Assembly (NCBI RefSeq): GCF_901709675.1
Contig: NC_051087.1
Span: forward strand, 11,239,884 to 11,303,883
Length of the DNA stretch: 64,000 nt
Direction of reading: 5' to 3'
From: Syngnathus acus
Taxonomy: Eukaryota > Chordata > Actinopteri > Syngnathiformes > Syngnathidae
Under the pieces are notes generated by a model. The model was not told the origin of the DNA. It saw only the letters and a list, made by a program, of their open reading frames with translations, and ran no database searches. Positions within the stretch are counted from its first letter, which is position 1. Each line of letters starts with the position of its first letter. Of the stretch, positions 48,573 to 60,475 are shown piece by piece. The position numbers were made by a program, and so were the translations under genes.

Positions 48573-51500
48573 GACAGGTACATGCTTCCCTGACAAAGTA
48601 CACTATTAGTTTCCTATCCAACAATGGAACTATTATCCTTAACAACTGTATAGAGTCCAGAAGACTTCCAGCTAATACCATCATAAAGCCTGGTGTCAAT
48701 GGAAGATGCACTTGACGAATAAAGCATGACAGCCTCTGTGAGTCGGTGGAAGATGAGGTGAACGGGTTACCTAAACATTGCAGTTTTCAGAAAAAGGTGC
48801 CATTCGATCTGCGGCTGAATTAGGTGGTTCACTTCACTATTTGTGATTTATAAAACGTTGTTAAAAAAGGCAATAAATGGCTCACTTGGGTAGCAAAAAC
48901 AATAACAGCCTCAAAACAATGTTAAGTAAATCAAAACCGTTCTGTCACATTTAGGTTATCCTTCCACACCTAGTGTATGTCGTTATACAATTGCAATGAT
49001 CTACTGCTGTATGTAAAAGGAAAATAAAAGCATAAAGTAATTTTCCAGTCATCAAAGAATCTATTGACTATTCATCCTATCCTTGCTGTCTATCCTTGCA
49101 GAATAAACAATTATCTTAAGTAGAGAGTATAAAGAGCATAGTTACAACTTTAAGTGCTGCAATTAAAGTGTATTATAGAGTATTAGAGAGTCAGTCAGCT
49201 GTGGAAAAAAGGAAGGCTGGATTCCCCACAGTGGTGAAAGCAGACATGATTGCCTCATACATGATTGTTACTCTCCTCCTGTTGCTTTAAAACTGGAGCA
49301 ACTCAGATAATCTTTTAACATTTAATGTTGAGAAAGGAGGAAGTTATTGAGAAGATTATTTCTCTGATCATATTTTGCATGTAACAGGGATCGCTACATT
49401 TAATGTTAGGTTTATTGAGGACATGTTGCTGCAGGCACACAAAGTCTAACTATAGAATATAATCGAGCCTCCTCCATGTACCGCAGTACAGTGATATTGT
49501 CCTTTTACACTAACTCTTTGGATCTTTAAACACTGAGCTGAAGCGACTTATACGCACAGGTACTGCAAATCAGCAATCAGTCACGACAATTAGCTATTTA
49601 AGCATCTCCTCCTCACTCACTTTTTCCATGTTCTTTTGGCCCTCATGCATGAAAAGACTCTCCAATACTCTTCTTTGGATTGATGCTTTGCTTAGCGACA
49701 TTGTGGCGGGTCTTTCTACAAGGGCATTGCAGAGCATTACACGTCCAGGCCCTGATCCTTCCTAAGCCTAAAGGGACTCTTGAGCTGTACTTTGAATTGA
49801 ATTGCTATTTGCCTATTTATATCTGAAAATGTCACATTGGGCTCAAACAATTCTTACATACTACAGTACTACTGTGTGGTGTCCTGGGTTTTGTTTGCAG
49901 TCATACCAATGATATGTACACATTATGAAATAGATCCACAAATAGGTTCAGGTGTTGGACTATAACCATGATAGGTCAACTGATGTCAAAGACAGATTTA
50001 GACCACCATCCACAATGGGCAGAATAAGGCTCCAAGACAACGTCTTGATCTTTCTGGCATTCATTAAATAGTTCAACTGAGAACATGTAGTCTTCTGGTA
50101 GTTACTGTTACTATACTAATGCAAACTTTACATATAAAATGACCCATTCCAGTCTACTTCAATCTGGTCTTTCAAAGGCCCTCCACCTGGCTGCCTTTTG
50201 GCCCTGAATACCCCCCCATCCTCCCAACAACACCTTCCTTCATCTTAACCTGCATCATCTTGGGCCATCTGCCAGGTGCAGGTATTTTACTGTAACATAT
50301 GGAGGAGGGATATTATATTACATTTGAACAGCAGTCTCAGAACATGTAAATCAAAGAGGCACATCAGTTAAAATAAAAATGCACGACACACTAGATTAAA
50401 GTAACTGAAGGGGAAAAGCAGTAAAATGAAGTATAAATAACATGAACAGCCATTTTGCAGTGCTGAGAATGCAATTACTCATTTTACTTAGGCTTGAATT
50501 ATGTGTCGTGCTCTGTTGTGCATACAGTAAATGTGAAAATGTTTGTAAATGACAACCAGTGTATTGCTCTCTGAGTCCATTAAATATGTCTGAATACATA
50601 ATGCCATTAAGAGTGATTAATTTTAAGCCAACACTGAGCCAGCATGAACAATATGGACTATACATCCAATGAATTAATTGCAATCACATTTAATGTAATT
50701 TTCTCCGCTTGTTTCTAACAACTCAAACTGCTGGCCCAGTATGAGCAGGTCTGCCCATATGTATATAGAGACAAATGTTTATGGCTTAAGAAATACATTC
50801 TTTTACATTGACAATTTATTATAATTGTCATGCATACAGTGGCATGACCAGATCACAAGGGCTTATAAAACACCAAACTATCAAAATTACCTGGACCGAA
50901 AACAACAACTATAACAACAGAAGCTTGTCAAAAACAAGCTTGTTTCCTTTTATAAGGTTTAGATGTAAAATTTGCAAATGCAAAAACATCAAAATAATTA
51001 AGCCATGTAATATTTTTCCTCATCTGCCCAATAGAACATACATATTATTAGGCATATGACCTCTTAGATCATCAATATAAAAGAAACTGGAATTCACTTT
51101 CCACATTTGATCCTGGAATTCTGTCTTGCACATTTTCCTAAAAAACTCGAATTTCTACATTATGAGCCCAGTCAGTCATATTTTAAAATATCATGAATTA
51201 ACGGTTATACTGACAGGACATCATTGATATACAGCTTACACACAAATGCAATACAGTTTACAGTGTATTCTCCACTGTAAACTAAAACCCTGCGGAAAGA
51301 TAAACACCGAACTTCAAAACGGAAGCAGTGACAGGAATTGTCTGCACATTTTTATATTTCTTTGGAAACAATAAACATTCTTTTAACTTTCAGACTCGCC
51401 ATGGTGGCATGGGACCCACTCGCTCAGTTTGGGTGAAGCAAGGATCTTTGAAGGAGAGCAAGTGGAAGCAAGAGACAGCTCCTGAAAATAAACATTTCTC

Positions 51501-51711
51501 CCGAGATGCACATTGTTTTTGTCATTGTTTCTTTTTTATCATTTTGATGACAGACTGTCTCAGCAACACACAGCGAACGTTGACTACAACCAATAAAAAG
51601 GGCTTAGGCCTAATGGCACTAAAGTAGCTCTTCTCAAATAGTGGGGTGGGACTCCTTAGAGTGGTGCAATTTGACCCCAGCGAACATGTTTTTTTTTTTT
51701 ACATACTAGCA
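48573..51711. other. Intergenic, no gene seen
   Basis: No coding family, RNA gene or clear repeat recognised. Confidence 0.45.
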
Positions 51712-51934
51712 CAGTGGTTCTTAACCTTGTTGGAGGTACCGACCCACAACAGTTTCAAATGTGCATTCACCGAACCCCTCTTTAGTGAAAAATAAAAATG
51801 TTTTTTTCAAATTCAAGAGATAGATGTTTTTTACTGGTGCACAAAATGAGCCGTGCATGGACATCACCTTGTTCAAAGAGCAAAACCAACACAATGCATG
51901 AACTCGCAACAAATTACATACCTGCGAATCAGTG
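51712..51934. mobile_element. hAT-like MITE, relative of the SCLT1-A leader element
   Basis: Starts CAGTGGTTCTTAACCTTGTT. It shares GTGCACAAAATGAGCCGTGC and CATGAACTCGCAACAAATTA with the element at 2775-3099, but keeps a GTACCGACCCACAAC block that the other copy lacks. The right end diverges after about 51934, so it is truncated or interrupted there. Confidence 0.7.
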
Positions 51935-52250
51935 TGACTTCTGCTGTTGCCTTTGCCGTTTTTTTTTTTCTTTGCTTTCTCTGTTTAAGCTTCTTTTCTT
52001 TCACTACCAGGCTTTCCCTTGTTTGTTCCCCCAGCTCACATGCTGATCTGTAGGCAATATGGCCGTCCCTGGCATCTGACAGTAAGTTTGGTGAATTGTG
52101 ACGTGACTGTTTTTTCTCTGCCCCCTGCAGGTTTGGAGGGGGACTAGTTGATATTTTGACTCAATGATCTCTGTCAGTTGACGTGACAAGTACAGTGAAT
52201 GAAACATTAAGAGGCAAAATAAAAAATATCATTGTTCAAGTTATTATTTG

Positions 52251-52370
52251 TTCCATCCATCCGTTTTCTAAAACGCTTTTCCTCACGAGGGTCGCGTGCC
52301 TGCTGGAGCCTATCCCAGCTGACTTCGGGCAGTAGGTGGGGGATACCCTGAACTGATTACCAGCCAATAT
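52251..52370 (+). mobile_element. Teleost retroposon copy
   Basis: Contains CCATCCATCCGTTTTCTAAA, CTGGAGCCTATCCCAGCTGA and CGGGCAGTAGGTGGGGGATA in the order typical of a very common fish interspersed repeat. It is the best-preserved copy here; a weaker copy lies at 10273-10395 and a tail piece at 58484-58553. Confidence 0.75.
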
Positions 52371-53278
52371 ATTTGGGGAATTACAGTTACTTTGTAAATA
52401 GCAGTGCAGTGAAAAATACTGAATTTACCCCTTTAGCTACCTAATAGGGCCTTTATTTCCTAATAGTTTCCACATCTGATTGCAAAATTACTAAATAATG
52501 TAGGCTGGTACAGAATATTTAAGTGACTGAAGGCAACGACATTAGAATATATTTGAATATCGAAATAAGACACCACAGGCAATAGTGATCTTCCAATTAG
52601 TAAACTAATTTTCTATTATGATAATGTGTGATGAGGTTTCCAATGCATGTGATGCCTTTTGTTTGTTATCTCCTACCAACTCACGCCAGTATTTCTCAGA
52701 TTTTCTTCTCCTGTGGTGAAAGTGAATACAAGCAAACATGCTTAAAAAAATCACAACCCAATTCACTGTCAGTTAAATATTCTCCTTGTATGCCTTACTC
52801 AGCAATAGGTATTTTCTTCAGCAAAGGACCCTTCTCAGTATTTTGACTCTAAATGATAAAGTGATGGAATTCGGAAGGCTCATGCTAGATGAATATGAAC
52901 TGAGAAAAAGCTTTGTGTCCCGACTGTAAGAAACGGTGGTAAAGAGAAAAAATAATTTTTCCTCATTAGACTTGGTCTAAATCACAGCAGTGCAATTTAT
53001 TCTTATCCACCCGGTTTGATGTACAAGGTCTGCTTGGTGTTTTGAAGTCTGCATGATACGTCAAGAAATAATTTATTTGCGCCTTAGCTCTTGCTGTCTG
53101 TCCTTGACAGTATGCATGGTGTTTGGACGAGGGAGGGGTCCACTTTTAAGTCAAGTGTCTCTAGCCTGCTGCTTTAAGAAGAAACAATTTGACCGGTACG
53201 AGAGTGACACAAAAACAAAAAGACACCAGGTAATGAACATTTGGTCATCACAACCATCTCAGCATCTTTGGCCTAGCT
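52371..53278. other. Intergenic, no gene seen
   Basis: Only short frames; nothing assignable. Confidence 0.45.
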
Positions 53279-53598
53279 CAGGGGTGTCAAACTCATTTTT
53301 GTCGCGGGCCGCATCCTAGTTGTCGTTTCCTTCTGAGGGCCATTATGACTGTCAACACCTTATACTACATACAGTATAGGCTACACAACAAACTGATAAC
53401 TAGTTTTGAAATCACAGACTAGTAAAAGTAAAAACTGTTCAAATATTTTAAAAAGATGAATGGTAATAAACATTGCTAACAATATCTCTATTTCTCAAAA
53501 GTGAAGGCAATTTGTAATTTTAGTATTGACACATGAAGTCCATTCACAATTTGTCTTTCATTTTATGTGGCCCCGGGGCCTTGAGTTTGACACCTATG
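53279..53598. mobile_element. hAT-type MITE, family copy 4, with intact 8-bp duplication
   Basis: Ends CAGGGGTGTCAAACTCA and TTGAGTTTGACACCTATG; 320 bp. Flanked by the perfect 8-bp direct repeat gcctagct at 53271-53278 and 53599-53606, as expected for a hAT-type insertion. Confidence 0.92.
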
Positions 53599-55060
53599 GC
53601 CTAGCTGATAAAAACAGATAAATACGTTGAGGGAAGAGAGCATATTATCTACAATCACATACGTCAAGACTGAAAGTTCCTCAGAGGAGACTCATACTTG
53701 GTAGGGCAAACATCCCCTTCATCAGCACCTTTTCTGATTTTGCTCAGTTTTCACTATGAAAACAACATATAATTTGTTTATACTGCATCCAAGCTTAAAA
53801 ATGTTTGTTGTTTTGCCCCAAAACATCGTGTTTGTCACTACCGTAGTAGCACTCCATCAGTATGAATGTCTGACTCGAGTTCTAGTAGCCCAGTGTGTCC
53901 TGGTTCCCCAACACCTGGTGCGGATCATGTTGACCCGGGCGATATTCGAGTATGACTCTATCATTATTTATATCACTCATCCAAGGTTCTGGCGTATAGC
54001 ATGAAGGGTCTTGCCTAAAGCCCAACCTTGATGTTACCATTTTACCCTGACTTGGATTTGAGCTACATTCTCCTATGTCCAAGGGTAACTAGTATAAACC
54101 TAACCTTGACAAACTAAACCAAAATCTAGAAATGTACATTGACATTCAGCATTTTTTAATGCTTTTACAATAAATGTAAAGACGCACCGAGGCAACAAAA
54201 TACACCTGTCAGTCGCATGCTCAAGTTATTTTGCTTACACAATAGAAGGTTGGAATGAGGAAGACGGATAAAAATAGGTCCAGCATTCCACTATATTTGA
54301 TGATCAATTGATCACATGTTTATGTCAAACAACCACATTTTTCTCTAGGCTGTTTTGAACATCTGTCAACCTATTTTGGTGGTCAAAGCAAACAACAGCA
54401 CATCCTTTGAGCAAATGGATCCTTCAGATGCTTAACACCTACCTGTTGATACGTACAAGTGTGTGGGCTTGTCAATCAGCACATCCTGAAGTTGATAGCT
54501 TGTCCTCTTGACGAGTTTGTGTTGACATTTTATTCAACTATTGTCATGAAACACCCACCTTGAACACTTGAATCTTTACCTCTGCAGATATGGCAAGCTC
54601 ACTTTTCTCTCCTCCCCAGAAATAACCTCATACTCATGCTTGCTTAGCAGTTGAAACCAGCTTGAAGAAAAAATGCAATAAAATTCATTTTGGATTTAAC
54701 CTGTGCATTAGTATTTTTATGTCGCGATCTATATCATTTGAACAGTATTGAAGTAATCACTTCCCTAATATCTTAGTTGAGGACTTTTTTAAGCCAGTAG
54801 GAGAGACAATTTGAGATGCACATTTGCAACAAGAGCTGACAGCCTTGATGGTGATTGCTGATTGCTTGTGTACGCGGGAAGAATGAAGAGAATGTTGGAT
54901 TGTTGTTGTTGCTGTTCTTTTTAACAGCAATCTCATCTTTTAGCCTCATGGGTCTGATGGTTGGTTGTAAGCGACATTTATTTTTGAGCCCTACCTTTCA
55001 TTAAAAGAACATATACACTTGTGTGTGAGAGAGACAGCAATTGAGAATGTGCCTGTATAC

Positions 55061-55123
<63 letters not shown>

Positions 55124-56923
55124 CTTTATGGATGTGCAAATCTGTTAATAGCTAAATGACAGTCCACATACGATTAATGCCATATGTAAAACTAAAGCTG
55201 GCCCTGTCTAAACAATTTGATAAATTATACCTGAGGGCAGCCTGTTCTGAGATGACAACAGGACACATATTCATCCATATTTCTCCTTTTGCTGTGCTCA
55301 TTTTCTTTTTTTTTTTTGCAGGGGCATTATGAGCAAATGACACTAGAGCTGGTTTCGTTTTGCATCACATAGATGAACACAATTTTGAAGTGGATATGAG
55401 AAGAAATAAATTATTTGACCGTGGTAAAACTGGGAGGGAGGCTAAAGAAGACAAAGAGCTGATGATATACTGCAAATTTGGACTTATTAAAATATGTAAT
55501 TTTTGAATTTTTCACATACACTGTCAATGTTATTTACTAAAAAAATGAATCTACACCAGACATGATTAACTGGCTCCTAAAACTACGCTACACTTTTTAA
55601 ACATAAATCAACAGCAAGGTAGTCCAGTGACACTAAAGCTGACATTGTATTTTGATAACATCAAACCAAACAAAAACTGTTTTCCATAGGAGTATGAGTG
55701 AGCAGACTAGGTTTAAACATTTGTCCACTGCACAATCAAAGAGACATTCTGAAGTTTGTTGTTGTCAAATGTCTTCCAGGACAGCCTCCTGCTGCGCCAG
55801 CCTGCCTTAGGAAGGACACAAACAGAAACACACTGGATAAATTCTCAATAAAAATATTGCTTCCCGGGAAGAGGTAGTATCAAGCAAACATTTGGTCAGA
55901 TGCAACCTGGGTCCGAGTTATGTAAGGCAGTGTAGCAAGGATCAATCATGATCATATTGTGTATGTCATCGTCAGTCTGTAAACACAACTTTTTCTCACA
56001 GTAATGCTGCATGACTTTCAAAAAGCTATTGTGTCATTGAATACTGGACTGGCTGTGTGCACAGAATTGCTTATCCGGATTTCTTCCTCCTCCACTAGCT
56101 GAATGTAGCTGACAACCAACTGAGTGTCATTTGATGGCATGCTTTATTTGATCTGTTTTCACGCTGAGTTACTTGTTCGCACAATAGAACTGTCCAACTC
56201 GTATTGTGGGTATAGGACCTCCAGCCTACCTTCGAATTATATTCACACTGAGATTTATCGACTGTTAGGTGTTCTCGGGCTGGCAAGGGCCCTGAGAAGA
56301 ATACATTAGCTAACTGAGCTGTGACTTTTTACTACAGAGCGAGAACAACTGAAACATGCTGGACCTACAGGATATAAAGTTTTGTAGGAGAGGAACTTTC
56401 TGGCACCTCTTGATTTCATTGTGACGTGTGTCGAGCAGAATCAAAAGTTTCTTTTAGCCCACTGGCAGCTGATATTGCTTTTTTCTCATAAACATATAAA
56501 AGCAGTGGTTGGGTACATGTAGACAGGAACCATACAGATATGCAGTGATCTGTTGTCCTTGTTGTTTTTCTTCCGTTCCTTTCATGTTTCAAAGCTTTAT
56601 GCGCGATTCCTACCTCACTGCTGGGAAGACGGATTGAGCATAATCTGCGTGAAGAGGCAGAGGTGAAGAAAGAGGAAAAGATGCGGTGTAACGAATGAAA
56701 GGCAGAAGGGGGAATGTATAATTGAGCAAGCTTGGCGGTCTCACATCCTCACAACATGATTATGACTAACCTGGAGTCTAAATATAGACAACTGTTCCTC
56801 TAGGTTACAGTTGTCACAGACCTTCATATTTAACATAATATTTCATAATATTTTTGGCATTTTATTCCCTTTTGGTGAATGTGAGTAAAGGTTTCCAGAC
56901 CTTCAGTAACTTGGCTCTGCTCG
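53599..56923. other. Intergenic; (GT)n microsatellite at 55063-55121
   Basis: A GT run of about 29 dinucleotides lies at 55063-55121. No gene or transposon family recognised in the rest. Confidence 0.5.
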
Positions 56924-57403
56924 AAGGCAAGACAAGGCAGCTTTATTTAAATAGCATATTTCATACACAAAGCAAAGACATAACACCTACAAGCATTTAC
57001 AAACACAAAAGTTAACAACATTCAGAAACAGAGCAATGAAAAGAAAAGTAGCATACAAAAATTACGAGAACAAAATTGGCAACATTTAAACACATTAACA
57101 GACAACTTGAAAAAATACTTTAAAAAGTAAAGAGTCGCTTTCCAAAATAACTAAATGAAAAAAAACATTAAGCATGTTTACTTTGCATAAAGACATGAGG
57201 GGGAAGGGGCAACGTTTGTAACCTGGATTTAAAAGCAGAGTGATTTCACTTCTGTTGGTAGCTTATTTGATTTTTGTGCAGCATAATGCCTAAATGTAGC
57301 TCCACCATGTTTACCTTGAACTCTGGGCTCCTCTAATTGACCCAAGTTTGCAGATCCCAGAGCCCTGTTGGGTTTCATCTGCATTTCTTTAATAAGAACC
57401 CAA
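56924..57403 (-). mobile_element. Fish interspersed repeat, AAGGCAAGACAAGGCAGCTT type
   Basis: Begins AAGGCAAGACAAGGCAGCTT followed by TATTTAAATAGCATATTTCA, and continues through AACCTGGATTTAAAAGCAGA and AGCTCCACCATGTTTACCTT. This is a common teleost repeat. Orientation is conventional and the far end is approximate. Confidence 0.6.
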
Positions 57404-58737
57404 ACCATTCATAATTTTTGAATACACAATGCGTATTTAAGAAATAAAAACTGTTGATTTAAGGGTTGGTTTAATAAAATAAAAAAAAAACAGATAGTTG
57501 CTCCTAAAATAAGCTCATTGATTGGCAAAACTGTTCTCCAAAGAAAAACAAAAGTGAGTTCCTCAACAAAAAATATCATGGCCAGCCGATTCATCCCTCA
57601 AATTTCATCCTCTGTTTAATGTATCTGGATACACACGTGCCCGCGCACACGTTATGGCCAATGTACTTTTGAAACAAGACCAACTGGGCAGTGATGCAGC
57701 CTGGTGGCGGAAGCCGTAGTTGGCAGAGTATAAGCCATTTAACAATGGGTGTGCAGCTGAATGGCTATATTCTATGTTTGTGTGTGTGCATTGGCAGCTG
57801 GGTGACAGCAGGCTGTTGAATAAATCCCAGAGGCAGTTGGGTGACCACCGCTGCTCGTCATACAACAATTCATGAGCTCAGAACAATTGTCAGTGCACAT
57901 GGTTCTGCATTTTGGTCAAAACTGCCTAATCACAATTCCTCCTGATCATCATCTGGTCAGTTGTAGATGAGTATTTTGGTGAGATCAATTTGTGATCCGA
58001 AGTGGGCACAAGAACACAGAAAATGCCTATACAATCTCAAAATGATGAGAAATGTGACTCACTAGTAGAAGCAGCTGTTTTTTTCCACTGCGTTAAGTCA
58101 AGCTTCAGTTGTTTTCTTGTCAAATTAGCAACAGGAAAAATAAAGGGAAAAAGGAAAAATAAAGCATTTAGAATGTCCATATGCCCAGATGTCAGAAGGC
58201 TTCAAATGATGGTTTCTATAGTTTCCATTCAAATTCTGTGAGTCGCATTTTAAGCAGGAAAACAGTAAAAAAAAAAAAAAAGAAGAGAAAGAGGTTGAGG
58301 TCAAATCTTGTGGGAAATACTTGTTTAAATACAAGGGGCTACATGCATGTGCATAGTCCGTGCTCTGTTCACTTGCATGTATTCTATTTACAGCTCATCA
58401 TACTACATGATCATTTTAAAAACGGACAATGTCCACCTTCTATCCATTCATGCTTGTTCTTATTAGACTCTAGTAACTAGAGTTTATGCCAGCAGGCAAG
58501 AGGCAGGGTACACGTTGGACTGGTCACCAGCCAATCGCAGAGGACGTTGGATAAAGGAGTCTGATCAAATCTGTGCAGTCTCAATTCTGTGCAGCAAACA
58601 TTTTTAGTGCTTTAAGAATTGCGCTTGAAGTTTAATAGTATACTATATTCCTTCATCTGAATACATTGAAGTGATGGCTCACAATATGTTGCGTTACCCA
58701 TTTCATAAAGAATGCTGCCCAATGCATTCTGACTTCT
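57404..58737. other. Intergenic; retroposon tail piece at 58484-58553
   Basis: No gene seen. GGCAGGGTACACGTTGGACT and CACCAGCCAATCGCAGAGGA at 58484-58553 match the 3' portion of the retroposon family at 52251-52370. Confidence 0.5.
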
Positions 58738-60475
58738 ATAGTGCCATGAAAAATATGTACCCCCTTCTAAAATTCTTGCACTTTTGCAGTTTACTCAGTC
58801 ATGTGTCATTGCACTGTTAATGTTTAAACAACAGCCATGTTGATCACCTTACAATGGTGCGAGTTTTTGCGACATGAGCGGTTTGCTGGCAATTTTCCTC
58901 CCCTGGCAATAATCCTGGAACTAATTGGACTTAATAAATACACTGTGGACTAATTTCATTCAATTGTGTTTGCTGTCTGTCAATATGTGTGCCCTTCAAT
59001 TGGTTCCCTGACTGAATTTAGCTTGTTAGCTTGGTGCATGTCTCTTCCCTTAGGCCGACTGATTGATTGAGACTGGCAGAAAAGGTGTTTTCAGATAGAG
59101 TAAAAAGGCAAAGTCATATGAGTGGCATACAAATGGGCCAAAAAAGAAGACATGCATTTTGAAGCTCGAAAAACAGCCTCATATACATATACTTTTATGG
59201 ACATTCACGTGTGCTGACATGAACGTCCAGAAAAAAAGCAGACGTATACTCACAGGAATCTCACAATAACTCATGCCGAAATTGACTCCAATTAACTGGA
59301 TGTTGGTCTGACGCTTTCCCCCATCAGTGCAGGAGTGAGAGCTTCATCATTAAGAGACCACACTTAATGAAGGCGGAACTAATCCTTTCAAATGTGGGCC
59401 TGCTCTTTGATATTCTGGAAGTAATGCTGCACACCTTCACTGTGCCTGATCCATCAGTTTGTGCCCTTTCTTTCTGATCTTCCATTTATTATAACTTTGA
59501 TTCTGCATTTCCTTTTTAATTCATTAAACATCACCTGCAGGTTGGTCAGGTCTTTTGAAACACTGCCACCAGTTAAAAAAGAAAAGAAAATCTCTCTTGC
59601 TCTCGCTCTCTCTCATGCTTTCTCTTTTGCTTTCTCTCTCTCTCTCTCTCTTGGTTTCTCTCTATCTCTTGCTTTCTCTCTCACTCTCTTGCTTTCGCTC
59701 TCTCTCTCTATATATATATATACGTACATATATATGTGATCACATGTAAAATCAGGCAATGATGACATAGGAAAACATAAAATGCAATTTTTAAACGCCG
59801 TTTAATAAACGGTGAAATGATTCAAGGGAAAATGTTTTCATGCTCCGTGACCATATGGAAAAACTGCTTCCTACCTTGTTACTGCATTAATTCACTGTGG
59901 TTAATCAAAAATCTTCAGTGACTACATCCAAGCCCAATTACCACCTGACCTGTTTAATCATGAAACCATCTAAATAGAAACAGCCTTACAAAATGAAGGT
60001 GGCCAAAAGACTAAAAAAAAGCTGCTACAAAATGCCATGATCAAAAGACATTCAAGAACATATAAGAAACAAAGTCAATGACACCTATCAGTCATTCCCA
60101 AAGCTTCAGTACTCCAGGGAATTATGGTGAGAGCCATTACTGACAGAGACAGCTTGTAAAAAAAGAAAAGAAGAAAAAGGAGTGGCCAGCCTACAGAAAT
60201 GACCTCAAGAGCACTGCGACTTATCGAGAGGAACCTAGGACAATATTCCAAGAACTGCTGGCCTCCTTCGCCTCAGTTCAGGTCATTAGTCGACAATGAA
60301 AAAGAGACTGGGGGAAAAATGACATCAATGGCAGAGTTTCAAGGAACAGGCCACTTCTGACCAAAACCCTCATGTTGCTGAATTAAAGCAATCCTAGTCT
60401 TCTCCAACTCAGGCCTCCAGTCACAACAATATCGACAGAGTAATGCGTCACTCCTCTTTTGAGTTTGGGAAAAAT
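58738..60475 (+). mobile_element. Scattered Tc1/mariner-like relic
   Basis: At 60050-60475 the order of motifs follows a Tc1-like transposase gene: AAAGCTTCAGTACTCCAGGG, GGTGAGAGCCATTACTGACA, GGAGTGGCCAGCCTAC, TCAAGAGCACTGCGACTTAT, AACTGCTGGCCTCCTTCGCC and AAAAAGAGACTGGGGGAAAA. Frameshifts and stops break the frame, and the catalytic half is missing. The segment from ~59757 resembles the leader of such elements. A possible terminal piece (GTGCCATGAAAAATATGTAC) lies at 58738. The span between is interrupted by a CT repeat. Confidence 0.65.
59589..59722. repeat. (CT)n and (TA)n microsatellite
   Basis: CT-rich simple repeat with GCTTT interruptions (59589-59707), running into a short TA repeat. 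It explains the leucine/serine-rich frames in this stretch. Confidence 0.9.

Noticed and set aside
59461-59749. Leucine/serine-rich frames resembling membrane proteins
   Set aside because: They are products of the CT microsatellite.
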